NCBI GenBank assembly: GCA_023253875.1
Contig: JALRFC010000071.1
Span: forward strand, 1-7,887
DNA: 7,887 nucleotides
DNA from: Candidatus Kapaibacterium sp.
Lineage (GTDB): Bacteria; Bacteroidota; Ignavibacteria; Kapaibacteriales; UBA961
Direction: 5' to 3'
A model generated the notes under the pieces. The model saw only the letters and a program-made list of their open reading frames with translations, was not told the origin of the DNA and ran no database searches. The translations under genes and the position numbers were made by a program. Shown here in pieces: positions 1-5,835 of the stretch (positions within the stretch are counted from its first letter, which is position 1; the number at the start of each line of letters is the position of its first letter).

Positions 1-476
1 TACATTATTTGATTGAACGATGCATCCATGAACAATGGAATTATCTTCGATTGAACCCAACACCAAAAGGAGATATTCTGATTGATACTCATATCAGTGC
101 GATTTCTCCCGGATCTGTCTATCGATCTTCTGTGGTATTTTCGGTATGGAGAAGTGAAACATTACAGCGTATTCTGAAATCCGGTGAATCCGCATGGGAT
201 TTTGAAGAAATTGGAACAGAAAGAACTGATGCCTTTCCTTTATTTTTTGCCTCGAATCAGGAATTGATTCCAGCATATAATACTGTGATTAAAGGCGTTT
301 GGGAATTAGATGCACTCAAGAAAATACAATCTTTAGGCATTAATCCAGATTTGACATCAAGAAGAGCAATGTCAATGAGAGAATATATACTCTGGAAACT
401 GAAACAACTCAGATCATTGTTCTTTCATTTGATGCCACATGCATCAAAAAGAAACATTCGCTCATTTTTTCGATGA
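1..476 (+). CDS. C-terminal part of a possible glycosyltransferase-like / polysaccharide biosynthesis protein (5' truncated)
   Basis: The reading frame is open to the left edge: codons before the TTG at 9 read H-Y without a stop, so the TTG is not a credible start and the N-terminus lies outside the window. About 157 residues are visible, ending with TGA at 474-476. Recognisable blocks are a 'GSVYRSSVVFSVWRSETL' region, then 'LKSGESAWDFEEIGTERT', then 'YNTVIKGVWELDALKKI' and a basic, Arg/Lys-rich tail. I recall the order W-[RK]-x2-L, GES-x-W-[DE]-FE-x2-G-[ST]-x-R and a later Y-N-x-[IV]-x-[KR]-G-x-W from the C-terminal half of bacterial proteins in capsule or lipopolysaccharide clusters, often annotated as glycosyltransferase-like. 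That assignment is from memory, and no catalytic motif of a glycosyltransferase is visible in this fragment. No neighbour in the window belongs to a sugar pathway. No terminator is evident after the stop. Confidence 0.5.
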   Translation, partial: HYLIERCIHEQWNYLRLNPTPKGDILIDTHISAISPGSVYRSSVVFSVWRSETLQRILKSGESAWDFEEIGTERTDAFPLFFASNQELIPAYNTVIKGVWELDALKKIQSLGINPDLTSRRAMSMREYILWKLKQLRSLFFHLMPHASKRNIRSFFR

Positions 477-656
477 ATGTGCAGAAGTAAAGAAACAATT
501 TTAGTATAGACATTGTCTTTGCGGAAGAGATGAATGGGTCGTATCCTCCTATTCACACGCAATGACACATCGTGGGATGCAGAAAGCCAACTGCATTATT
601 TTTCACATGCGCCAGGGATAGCGCGATTTATTGCCAAGTGGCAAAGTGAGAGTAGT
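477..656. other. Intergenic leader upstream of the S4/RluB-like gene, with a small dyad
   Basis: This is a gap of 180 bases if the downstream gene starts at 657. The frame is open from an ATG at 534, which could extend that gene by 41 residues. That extension uses codons unlike the rest of the gene (CTC, CTA, CTG, GCG, GGG, ATA) and has a different residue composition, so I treat it as non-coding. A near-perfect dyad, TTGCCA-AG-TGGCAA, lies at 631-644, 12 bases before the preferred start. I could not find a convincing promoter with correct spacing. TATTTTTC at 597-604 resembles the Bacteroidota -7 box TAnnTTTG but has no partner -33 element. Confidence 0.4.
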
Positions 657-2366
657 ATGAGTTATCCAACACCCGATTCGGATGATAATTCTTTCAATGA
701 GAATTCCGAATCACAACAACCCAAGTATTCCTATGATGGGAATGATGCATCCATAGGCCAAGATGCCTCAGGATTTGGAAATCAAGAAAGGGAGCGAAAA
801 CCAAGAACACCGTATCGTTCATATGGTAGATCTTCCGATGAAGAGAGACCGGCCGGCAATGCAGGAAGAAGTCAATATGTTGCCCGATCAGAGTATCAAG
901 ATCGTTCCGACTATCGCAGACCTTCTTATGGCGACAATCGTTATGAAAGAAGGGATTTTCAACAAAAACCGTATAGATCACAAGACAATTATCGCCCGAA
1001 TAATTATGGCGGTGATAGACAGAATCGTGACTTTCAGCCTCGATATGGTCGTACACCGGAGGGTGGATCAGGTGGCTATAGACAAGACTACAGACCTCGT
1101 CGTGAATATGGTGATCGTCCCCAATATGGTCGTTCAGGTGGTTATGAGAATCGTGGCGGCGGTTATGAAAATCGTGGCGGCGGTGGCGGATTCGACAATC
1201 GTAATTCCGGTGGTTTCGATAATCGCGGTAGTGCCGGTTTTGACAATCGTGGAGGAGGCGGTTTTGATAATCGTCGCTCTTATGAACAAAGATCGGATTT
1301 TAGACCTCGTCGTGAATATGGAGATCGCCCACAGTATAGTCGTCCTGCCGGTGGTGGTTATGACAATTATGAAAGAAGACCAAGACAATTCGATGATCGT
1401 GGTGGATATGGCGAACAGAGAGTAATGCGTTCACGTAATTATGGTGACAATCGCTATCAGCAAGACTATCGTGGCGGCGGAGGTGGTGATTATTATCGTA
1501 ATCCAATGAATAGACCGATTACATTGGTCAAAGCAATTTCAAAATGCGATTATGGCTCACCAAGAATATGTTTGAGAGCGATTCGCGAAGGATTGGTATC
1601 CGTCAATGGTGAAATCGTTACCAATCCAAATGCACGTGTTCGTATAAATCGAGACATGTTTGAAATCAATGGAATACCTGTCAATCAAAATCTAGAGAGA
1701 ATGTATATCGCCGTACACAAAGGCAGACATTTCTCCGGATCGAATGAAATGTCGGTTCCAACAATATATCGCCTGATGAAAAACAAATTTGGTTGGTTTG
1801 CTCCATTAGGCTGTATGGAAATTGCCTCAAGTGGAATGATCATTTATACGAATGACATTGCATGCAAACGCTCTTATGGAGCTGAATTACAGAATATTGC
1901 AAAGACGTATCGCATCAAAGTGCATAGACCATTGCAATCTTTGGAAGAGGTGGAGCGAATCACAGATTTTGTCAGAACACAAACCGAAGAATTGGTTCAA
2001 GTGGAGCTTGAGAAAGTCAATACTAGAAATTGCTGGTTACGCTTCGACGTTCGTACTTCAACACCAACCGATATTCGTACAGCACTCAAAGAGTATGGAC
2101 TTGAAACATTGTCTTTTGAACGTTCAGCCATTGGTCATCTTACCGTAAAGAACTTTCATCCCGGTTCATGGAGAAGATTGGATGATCGCGAAATCGGCAA
2201 ATTGCTGAAATCAGCCGAAGAACCGATTGAGCCATATATCGTACCCGATGACTATAAAGTTGTTCCTCCCGGTAGTCCAATCAATAAAGAGGATCAACCG
2301 AATAAAAAAGCTTGGCGTGCATTGTACAAACAGTGGCAAGTAGAAATCAAAGAAGAAATGGAATAA
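657..2366 (+). CDS. S4-domain pseudouridine synthase homologue (RsuA/RluB type), probably catalytically degenerate, with a long RGG/Tyr-rich N-terminal arm
   Basis: The product is 569 residues if it starts at ATG 657; ATG 534 would give 610. Residues 1-284 are low-complexity and probably disordered, rich in Arg, Gly, Tyr, Asp and Asn. They contain six [YF][ED]NR units (160-206) and a duplicated RPRREYGDRPQY segment (146-157 and 216-227). Residues about 286-342 are an S4 RNA-binding domain (RPITLVKAISKCDYGSPR...GLVSVNGEIV). The rest aligns by eye with the RluB/RsuA catalytic domain: HKGRH at 354-358, PTIYRLM, GCMEIASSGMIIYTND at 385-400, and K416-T-Y418. Active members carry KPxG, then GRLDxxTxGLLLxTxDG with the catalytic Asp, then NRxVRR. 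Here these read KGRH, GCME (Glu388 in the Asp position, Cys in the Arg position) and TPTDIRTAL. Active family members isomerise uridine in rRNA. I infer an rRNA- or RNA-binding protein that has probably lost catalysis. The 657 start is preferred because composition and codon use change abruptly there. The gene ends at a strong terminator. Confidence 0.85.
   Translation: MSYPTPDSDDNSFNENSESQQPKYSYDGNDASIGQDASGFGNQERERKPRTPYRSYGRSSDEERPAGNAGRSQYVARSEYQDRSDYRRPSYGDNRYERRDFQQKPYRSQDNYRPNNYGGDRQNRDFQPRYGRTPEGGSGGYRQDYRPRREYGDRPQYGRSGGYENRGGGYENRGGGGGFDNRNSGGFDNRGSAGFDNRGGGGFDNRRSYEQRSDFRPRREYGDRPQYSRPAGGGYDNYERRPRQFDDRGGYGEQRVMRSRNYGDNRYQQDYRGGGGGDYYRNPMNRPITLVKAISKCDYGSPRICLRAIREGLVSVNGEIVTNPNARVRINRDMFEINGIPVNQNLERMYIAVHKGRHFSGSNEMSVPTIYRLMKNKFGWFAPLGCMEIASSGMIIYTNDIACKRSYGAELQNIAKTYRIKVHRPLQSLEEVERITDFVRTQTEELVQVELEKVNTRNCWLRFDVRTSTPTDIRTALKEYGLETLSFERSAIGHLTVKNFHPGSWRRLDDREIGKLLKSAEEPIEPYIVPDDYKVVPPGSPINKEDQPNKKAWRALYKQWQVEIKEEME
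1092..1343 (+). repeat. Coding repeat block: duplicated 42-bp unit flanking six [YF][ED]NR glycine-rich units
   Basis: Two 42-base copies at 1092-1133 and 1302-1343 encode the same RPRREYGDRPQY[GS]R segment. Their first 20 bases are identical and most later differences are synonymous. Between them, 1134-1274 holds short glycine-rich tandem units, two with YENR and four with FDNR, separated by GG, GGG or GGGGG. The pattern indicates growth of the disordered arm by local duplication. The repeats also create spurious open frames on both strands, which should not be annotated. Confidence 0.8.
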
Positions 2367-2384
2367 TTCTCATTTCAGAAAATC

Positions 2385-2418
2385 AAGGGCGTTCTCGATT
2401 GGGGGCGTCCTTTTTTTT
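2385..2418 (+). terminator. Rho-independent terminator of the S4/RluB-like gene
   Basis: A 12-base-pair stem (2385-2396 with 2401-2412, including four G-U pairs) closes a GATT loop and is followed by a run of six more T residues, ending at 2418. It begins 18 bases after the TAA at 2364-2366. Only 23 bases separate the end of the T run from the next gene's ATG, so the peptidase gene needs either readthrough or a promoter overlapping this structure. Confidence 0.85.
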
Positions 2419-2441
2419 GACCAAATAGTAGAGTATATCTT

Positions 2442-4280
2442 ATGAATACACCATTCATCATAGAACAAACAGATATCCAACTGTTGAATACCACAGCTCA
2501 TATCAAGTATGAATTGTCTTTCGAACATGCAAGCAGACATTGCATTTCAATCAAGATGATCATCACACAAAATAGAGATGAAATAACAATTATCAAAAGT
2601 CCTGTCTGGATTCCCGGAAGTTATAAAGTAAGAGACATGAATGCACATCAACATGATGTTCGTATTCACGATATGCAAGGAAGACCTCTTACATGGAAGT
2701 GGATGACCAAAAGTGCAATTGAAATTCACAATCCTGAGAAATCAGACATCATAGTGAGCTATGAGTACTATGCAAATGATAGAGGCGTTCGAACTTCTCA
2801 TGTCAATCGCAATCATGCATTCATCATGCCTGTTGCTTGCTTGATGTATGTTGAAAATAGAATGGAAGAAATACATCATGTTTCAATTCAAAAGAATGAA
2901 AAGTGGAATACAATCACGACTGCACTCTCTCCTATTCATGAACAAATGTCAGACAATACAGTACTGTATGGTGCATTGAATTATCATATTCTCATAGACT
3001 CGCCAATTGAGATAGGAAATCACGTATGCATGACATTTGAAGTGGCCGGTGCACTTCATGAGTTAGCAGTGATTACCCAAGAAAGCATTGATATGGAATG
3101 GCTGAAAGGTGAGATCAAGAGAGCTGTAGAAGTCGAATATGCATTCTGGGGAGATTTACCCTATGATCGATATGTTTTCTTTTTACTCATTGGTGAAGGT
3201 CTGCGCGGTGGACTCGAACATTTGCGTTGCAATGTCAGCGCTGTTGAGCCATCTGCATTTTTGGACAAGACTTCCGCACAGGGAATGATGGCCCTCCTTG
3301 TACATGAATTCTTCCATACGTGGAATGTGAAACGGATTAGACCAATTGAACTCGGTCCTTTCAATTATCAAGAAGAAAATTATACCCATATGTTATGGCT
3401 TGCTGAAGGATTCACTTCATATTATGATGATTTATTATCCTATCGCTGTGGATTTTACTCAAAAGAGGAATATCTGTCTGTACTGGCTCAGTCCCATTTG
3501 GGTAAACTAGCCAGAGTCCCGGGAAGATTCTCCATGTCACTCAAGGATAGTTCATTCCTTGCTTGGACAAAACTCTATTCCATGAGTCCGGATCAGCACA
3601 ATCAATTTCCATCATATTATACAAAAGGCGGAATTGTCGCATTATTACTTGATTTACTCATCATTACGCAATCAAATGGAAAGTCAAAACTTGATCATGC
3701 ATTAAGAACGATGTGGAAATCATATAAGCAGGATGGAACAAAAGGATTCACAGAAGATGAGATTATTCAGTGCATTGAAGAAGAATGTGGTGTTTCTATT
3801 CGAAGTGTATTCACCCAATGGCTCAATGGCACCGATGAATTGCCATATCAAGAGATATTTTCTCGCATTGGACTCGAATGGAAAGAAGAACCAATTGCGA
3901 TCAAACAAGAATGGTATGGCGACTTCAGACCATTTCACCCCAAAAAACAATCCATCTTTTTTGGTTGCGCTGTCAATGAAGAGCAAGGTAAAGTTATTGT
4001 AAAAGAAGTAGAGAAAAACTCCCCTGCTGATAGAGGAGGAATAGGTATTGATGATGAAATCATCGCAGTAAATGGGAAGCGCATTTCCAATAGAAATATG
4101 CTCTTGCAAAGTTTACAATCCAATGGTTTGACTCAAGATGCAGAAATCATTGCCAATTGTGATGGAAAGATATATACCACTTCCATTACATTACAACCTG
4201 CAATACAGTATTCTTTGAACGTTCGAGACTCAATTACCCATGATCAAGAACAATTATTGGAATTTTGGCTTCATGGATGA
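2442..4280 (+). CDS. M61-family metallopeptidase (glycyl-aminopeptidase-like) with C-terminal PDZ domain
   Basis: This 612-residue protein is the usual length for bacterial M61 peptidases. Residues about 10-200 form the beta-rich N-terminal M61 domain, with the typical SPVWIPGSYKVRD at 53-65. The catalytic domain follows: GGLEH at 256-260, the zinc motif HEFFH at 288-292 (His288, His292, catalytic Glu289), and LAEGFTSYYDD at 320-330, where Glu322 is the expected third zinc ligand. YYTKGGIVALLLDL at 392-405 is another conserved family block. Residues about 505-585 are a PDZ domain (GKVIVKEVEKNSPADRGGI, DDEIIAVNGKRI) expected to bind peptide C-termini or gate the active site. Characterised M61 enzymes release N-terminal Gly or Ala; the substrate here cannot be predicted. 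No signal peptide or membrane segment is present, so a cytosolic location is inferred. There is no clear Shine-Dalgarno sequence before the ATG. Its last 10 bases overlap the converging DedA gene. Confidence 0.93.
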   Translation: MNTPFIIEQTDIQLLNTTAHIKYELSFEHASRHCISIKMIITQNRDEITIIKSPVWIPGSYKVRDMNAHQHDVRIHDMQGRPLTWKWMTKSAIEIHNPEKSDIIVSYEYYANDRGVRTSHVNRNHAFIMPVACLMYVENRMEEIHHVSIQKNEKWNTITTALSPIHEQMSDNTVLYGALNYHILIDSPIEIGNHVCMTFEVAGALHELAVITQESIDMEWLKGEIKRAVEVEYAFWGDLPYDRYVFFLLIGEGLRGGLEHLRCNVSAVEPSAFLDKTSAQGMMALLVHEFFHTWNVKRIRPIELGPFNYQEENYTHMLWLAEGFTSYYDDLLSYRCGFYSKEEYLSVLAQSHLGKLARVPGRFSMSLKDSSFLAWTKLYSMSPDQHNQFPSYYTKGGIVALLLDLLIITQSNGKSKLDHALRTMWKSYKQDGTKGFTEDEIIQCIEEECGVSIRSVFTQWLNGTDELPYQEIFSRIGLEWKEEPIAIKQEWYGDFRPFHPKKQSIFFGCAVNEEQGKVIVKEVEKNSPADRGGIGIDDEIIAVNGKRISNRNMLLQSLQSNGLTQDAEIIANCDGKIYTTSITLQPAIQYSLNVRDSITHDQEQLLEFWLHG

Positions 4281-4894
4281 TGCGAATGTTTTTTCTTCTT
4301 GACTCTCATCCACCAAAACCCTGTAATTCCCAAAATGACGATCAATAATATTGGCGTGATGGCCCTACCATATGCTTCAAGATAAGCTGCTATATCACGC
4401 CAATGTTCTCCCAATAGATTCCCGGCATAGAGCAATATCGCATTCCAAATCAATGCACTTAAAGCTGAAAGTACAATTGCAGAAAAGACCTTCACTTCTG
4501 ATGCTCCGGCAACAAATGAAATCACGGCACGTGTACCTGACAAAAATCTATTTGCAATGATGAGCGCTGTACCATATTTCCGAAACCACTCCTCTGCCTT
4601 CAAAATGGTGGTTCTTTTCATGAATAAAAAAGAAGGGCGATCTGTGAAGACATGTCCCATTTTAGATCCAATCATGAACATGATGAAAAAGCCTGCAGTA
4701 CTTCCAGCAGTCGCTGAGAATAATACTATCATATAGACAATGAAATCACTATTGATGATAGAGCCAATAAAAACTAATAATACATCACTAGGAGATGGTG
4801 GGAAGATATTTTCAATGAGAGTCAATAAGAAAGCAGCCAAAATGATACCCTCTAGAGGAAGACCTTGTAAATAGCCAACTATTGAATCTAACAT
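4271..4894 (-). CDS. DedA/VTT-family integral membrane protein
   Basis: This 207-residue protein has the length and hydrophobic layout of the DedA (SNARE-associated/VTT) family. An N-terminal re-entrant-type block, TLIENIFPPSPSDVLLVFIG, lies at 25-44. A membrane segment covers about 50-76. A loop and amphipathic region (84-106) leads to the family signature ANRFLSGTRAVISFVAG at 114-130, which carries the conserved R-F-x3-[TV]-R pattern and the AG. Further membrane segments lie at about 136-160 and 178-195. The C-terminus is a short basic and His tail (KKKKHSHHP), probably cytoplasmic. Members transport or flip undecaprenyl phosphate or phospholipids and affect envelope homeostasis and membrane potential; which applies here is not shown. 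The usual 'PG' in the signature is 'SG'. The gene is divergent from the regulator gene and overlaps the peptidase gene end at its 3' side. No strong Shine-Dalgarno sequence is present. Confidence 0.92.
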   Translation of the reverse strand: MLDSIVGYLQGLPLEGIILAAFLLTLIENIFPPSPSDVLLVFIGSIINSDFIVYMIVLFSATAGSTAGFFIMFMIGSKMGHVFTDRPSFLFMKRTTILKAEEWFRKYGTALIIANRFLSGTRAVISFVAGASEVKVFSAIVLSALSALIWNAILLYAGNLLGEHWRDIAAYLEAYGRAITPILLIVILGITGFWWMRVKKKKHSHHP

Positions 4895-4932
4895 GGAATG
4901 TCAACTATAATGAATGGAAGAATGGTCTCGAA

Positions 4933-4996
4933 AATGCGATAATTGACAATGAACTCAAAATCATTGATCTACTATATTTAGTTTTGATGTCGCATT
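4933..4996. promoter_or_regulatory. Cluster of inverted repeats between the divergent DedA and Crp/Fnr genes (candidate operator region)
   Basis: The interval holds several exact short dyads. AATGCGA (4933-4939) pairs with TCGCATT (4990-4996). CAATGA-N8-TCATTG spans 4947-4966. TTGA-N8-TCAA spans 4943-4958. TCAAAA (4955-4960) pairs with TTTTGA (4982-4987). Crp/Fnr proteins bind dyads such as TGTGA-N6-TCACA or TTGAT-N4-ATCAA, in which TGA and TCA are six apart. Here the spacing is eight, so these are not canonical boxes. The region is AT-rich, so some dyads could be chance. Its position between two divergent genes makes an operator plausible. Confidence 0.35.
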
Positions 4997-5021
4997 GTTT
5001 TTTCTGCAAACATGCTATTTT
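4995..5021 (+). promoter_or_regulatory. Possible promoter for the Crp/Fnr-dcuC unit
   Basis: TGCTATTTTAG at 5013-5023 contains an extended -10-like TGC-TATTTT, and TATTTTAG also matches the Bacteroidota -7 box TAnnTTTG at all fixed positions except one. A TTG at 4995-4997 could serve as the upstream element, although the 18-base spacing is slightly short of the 19-21 usual for that group. Transcription would start near 5028 and give a leader of about 85 bases. The call rests on weak motifs only. Confidence 0.3.
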
Positions 5022-5026
5022 AGATT

Positions 5027-5057
5027 CAACTAACCGGCTTATTAGCCCTCATGGTTG
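5027..5057 (+). other. Small hairpin in the leader of the regulator gene
   Basis: GGCT (5036-5039) and AGCC (5044-5047) form a short stem with a TATT loop, and CAAC (5027-5030) and GTTG (5054-5057) can close an outer stem around an internal loop. No T run follows, so it is not an intrinsic terminator. The stems are short and may have no function. No known riboswitch pattern was recognised. Confidence 0.2.
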
Positions 5058-5102
5058 TAGATACCTAATCTGACCACGAGCATCAGTGAATTTGTTCTTT
5101 TG

Positions 5103-5108
5103 AGGAGG
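5103..5108 (+). promoter_or_regulatory. Strong Shine-Dalgarno sequence fixing the regulator start
   Basis: AGGAGG ends 5 bases before the ATG at 5114, a perfect core and good spacing. It stands out because no other start in this window has a comparable site. It supports 5114 as the true start and suggests this message is translated efficiently. Confidence 0.85.
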
Positions 5109-5113
5109 GGAAC

Positions 5114-5830
5114 ATGCTTCAGCTGAATGTGAAAGAAGCACCGCAATGTAGTCAGTGCTCATCGCTCCATTTGTCGGCATTCTCCGATTTATATATAGCG
5201 GACTTGGAGAAATTCTCCAATTCCAAAGCATGTGTTTTTGTCAAAGATGGTGATTATATCTTTCAGGAAGGCAAATATCCATCCGGTATATTCTGCATTC
5301 ACAAAGGTAAGATCAAACTTTCGAGAGATGGACAGGAAGGTCGAGAGCATATCGTTCGTTTTGCCAAGGAAGGCGACATATTGGGGTATAAGGCCCTCAT
5401 CACAGGTGGCACCTATTCCGCTTCAGCAGTTGCATTGGATGATTGTCATATCTGCGTGATACCTCGTGAATTGTTTTTTGAAACAATTCAACATAATCCA
5501 AAATTAGCCATGAAAATGATGGAAATTCTGGCAAATGAATTGAACAATGCCGAGGAACGTGTGATGGAATTGGCTCAGAAAACAGTCAGAGAGCGCCTCG
5601 CTGAGACATTGCTCATCTTATTGGAGACATTTGGAACAGAGGAAGATGGTGAGACAATCAATGTTTCGCTCACAAGAGAAGAAATTGCAAATATTGTGGG
5701 AACAGCAACTGAAAGCGTCATTAGATTATTGGCAGATTTCAAAAAGTCGGAATTGATTGAACTCAAGGGGCGTAAGATAGCAATCAAAAAACCAATTGCA
5801 TTGATTAAAGAAGCTCATCTCACGGACTAA
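5114..5830 (+). CDS. Crp/Fnr-family transcriptional regulator with paired CxxC motifs
   Basis: This 238-residue protein has the standard two-domain Crp/Fnr architecture. Residues about 25-125 form a cyclic-nucleotide-binding-type beta barrel (DGDYIFQEGKYPSGIFCIHKGKIKL, EGDILGYKALI). Residues 128-165 are the dimerisation helix (ELAQKTVRERLAETLLIL). Residues about 170-230 are a winged helix-turn-helix, with SLTREEIANIVGTATESVIRLL at 185-206. Cysteines are at 12, 15, 40, 61, 111 and 114. The N-terminal C12-x2-C15 and the barrel C111-x2-C114 resemble FNR, which uses three N-terminal cysteines and one barrel cysteine to hold an oxygen-labile iron-sulfur cluster, but the arrangement differs. The cAMP-binding R-S/T pair of CRP is not evident. 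Recognition-helix residues Glu200 and Arg204 are kept, while the FNR-type Ser is Ile203. Its stop is 5 bases before the dcuC-like gene, so the two are probably co-transcribed, and regulation of that transporter in response to oxygen or redox state is inferred. Confidence 0.93.
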   Translation: MLQLNVKEAPQCSQCSSLHLSAFSDLYIADLEKFSNSKACVFVKDGDYIFQEGKYPSGIFCIHKGKIKLSRDGQEGREHIVRFAKEGDILGYKALITGGTYSASAVALDDCHICVIPRELFFETIQHNPKLAMKMMEILANELNNAEERVMELAQKTVRERLAETLLILLETFGTEEDGETINVSLTREEIANIVGTATESVIRLLADFKKSELIELKGRKIAIKKPIALIKEAHLTD

Positions 5831-5835
5831 TACAT

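Noticed and set aside
9..11. TTG at position 9 as the start of the first gene
   Set aside because: The frame continues open to the window edge and the visible protein begins mid-domain, so this is a truncated gene and not a TTG start.
1137..1274. CRISPR-like or non-coding tandem repeat
   Set aside because: Units are short, in frame, encode glycine-rich [YF][ED]NR repeats and have no unique spacers; they are protein-coding repeats.
763..1425. Open frame of 220 codons in another plus-strand frame within the RGG arm
   Set aside because: It lies wholly inside the repeat-rich part of the S4/RluB-like gene, and its runs of Ile, Val and Met are what the repeated CGT/GGT/GAT codons give when shifted. 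No start signal or homology is apparent.
694..1506. Several minus-strand open frames (694-1056, 1134-1388, 1300-1506)
   Set aside because: They are antisense shadows of the low-complexity repeat, with compositions rich in His/Asn or Ile/Thr that mirror the sense codons.
3720..4109. Minus-strand open frame of 129 codons opposite the M61 peptidase
   Set aside because: The sense strand has continuous, recognisable M61 and PDZ sequence; the antisense product matches no family I know and has no start signal.
4943..4978. TTGACA ... TATATT as a sigma-70 promoter
   Set aside because: The elements are 24 bases apart, far from the 16-18 needed.
4882..5073. Possible small gene of 63 codons in the DedA/regulator intergenic region
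   Set aside because: It begins inside the DedA coding region on the opposite strand, has no Shine-Dalgarno sequence, and its product has no recognisable features; the region is better explained as promoter and leader.
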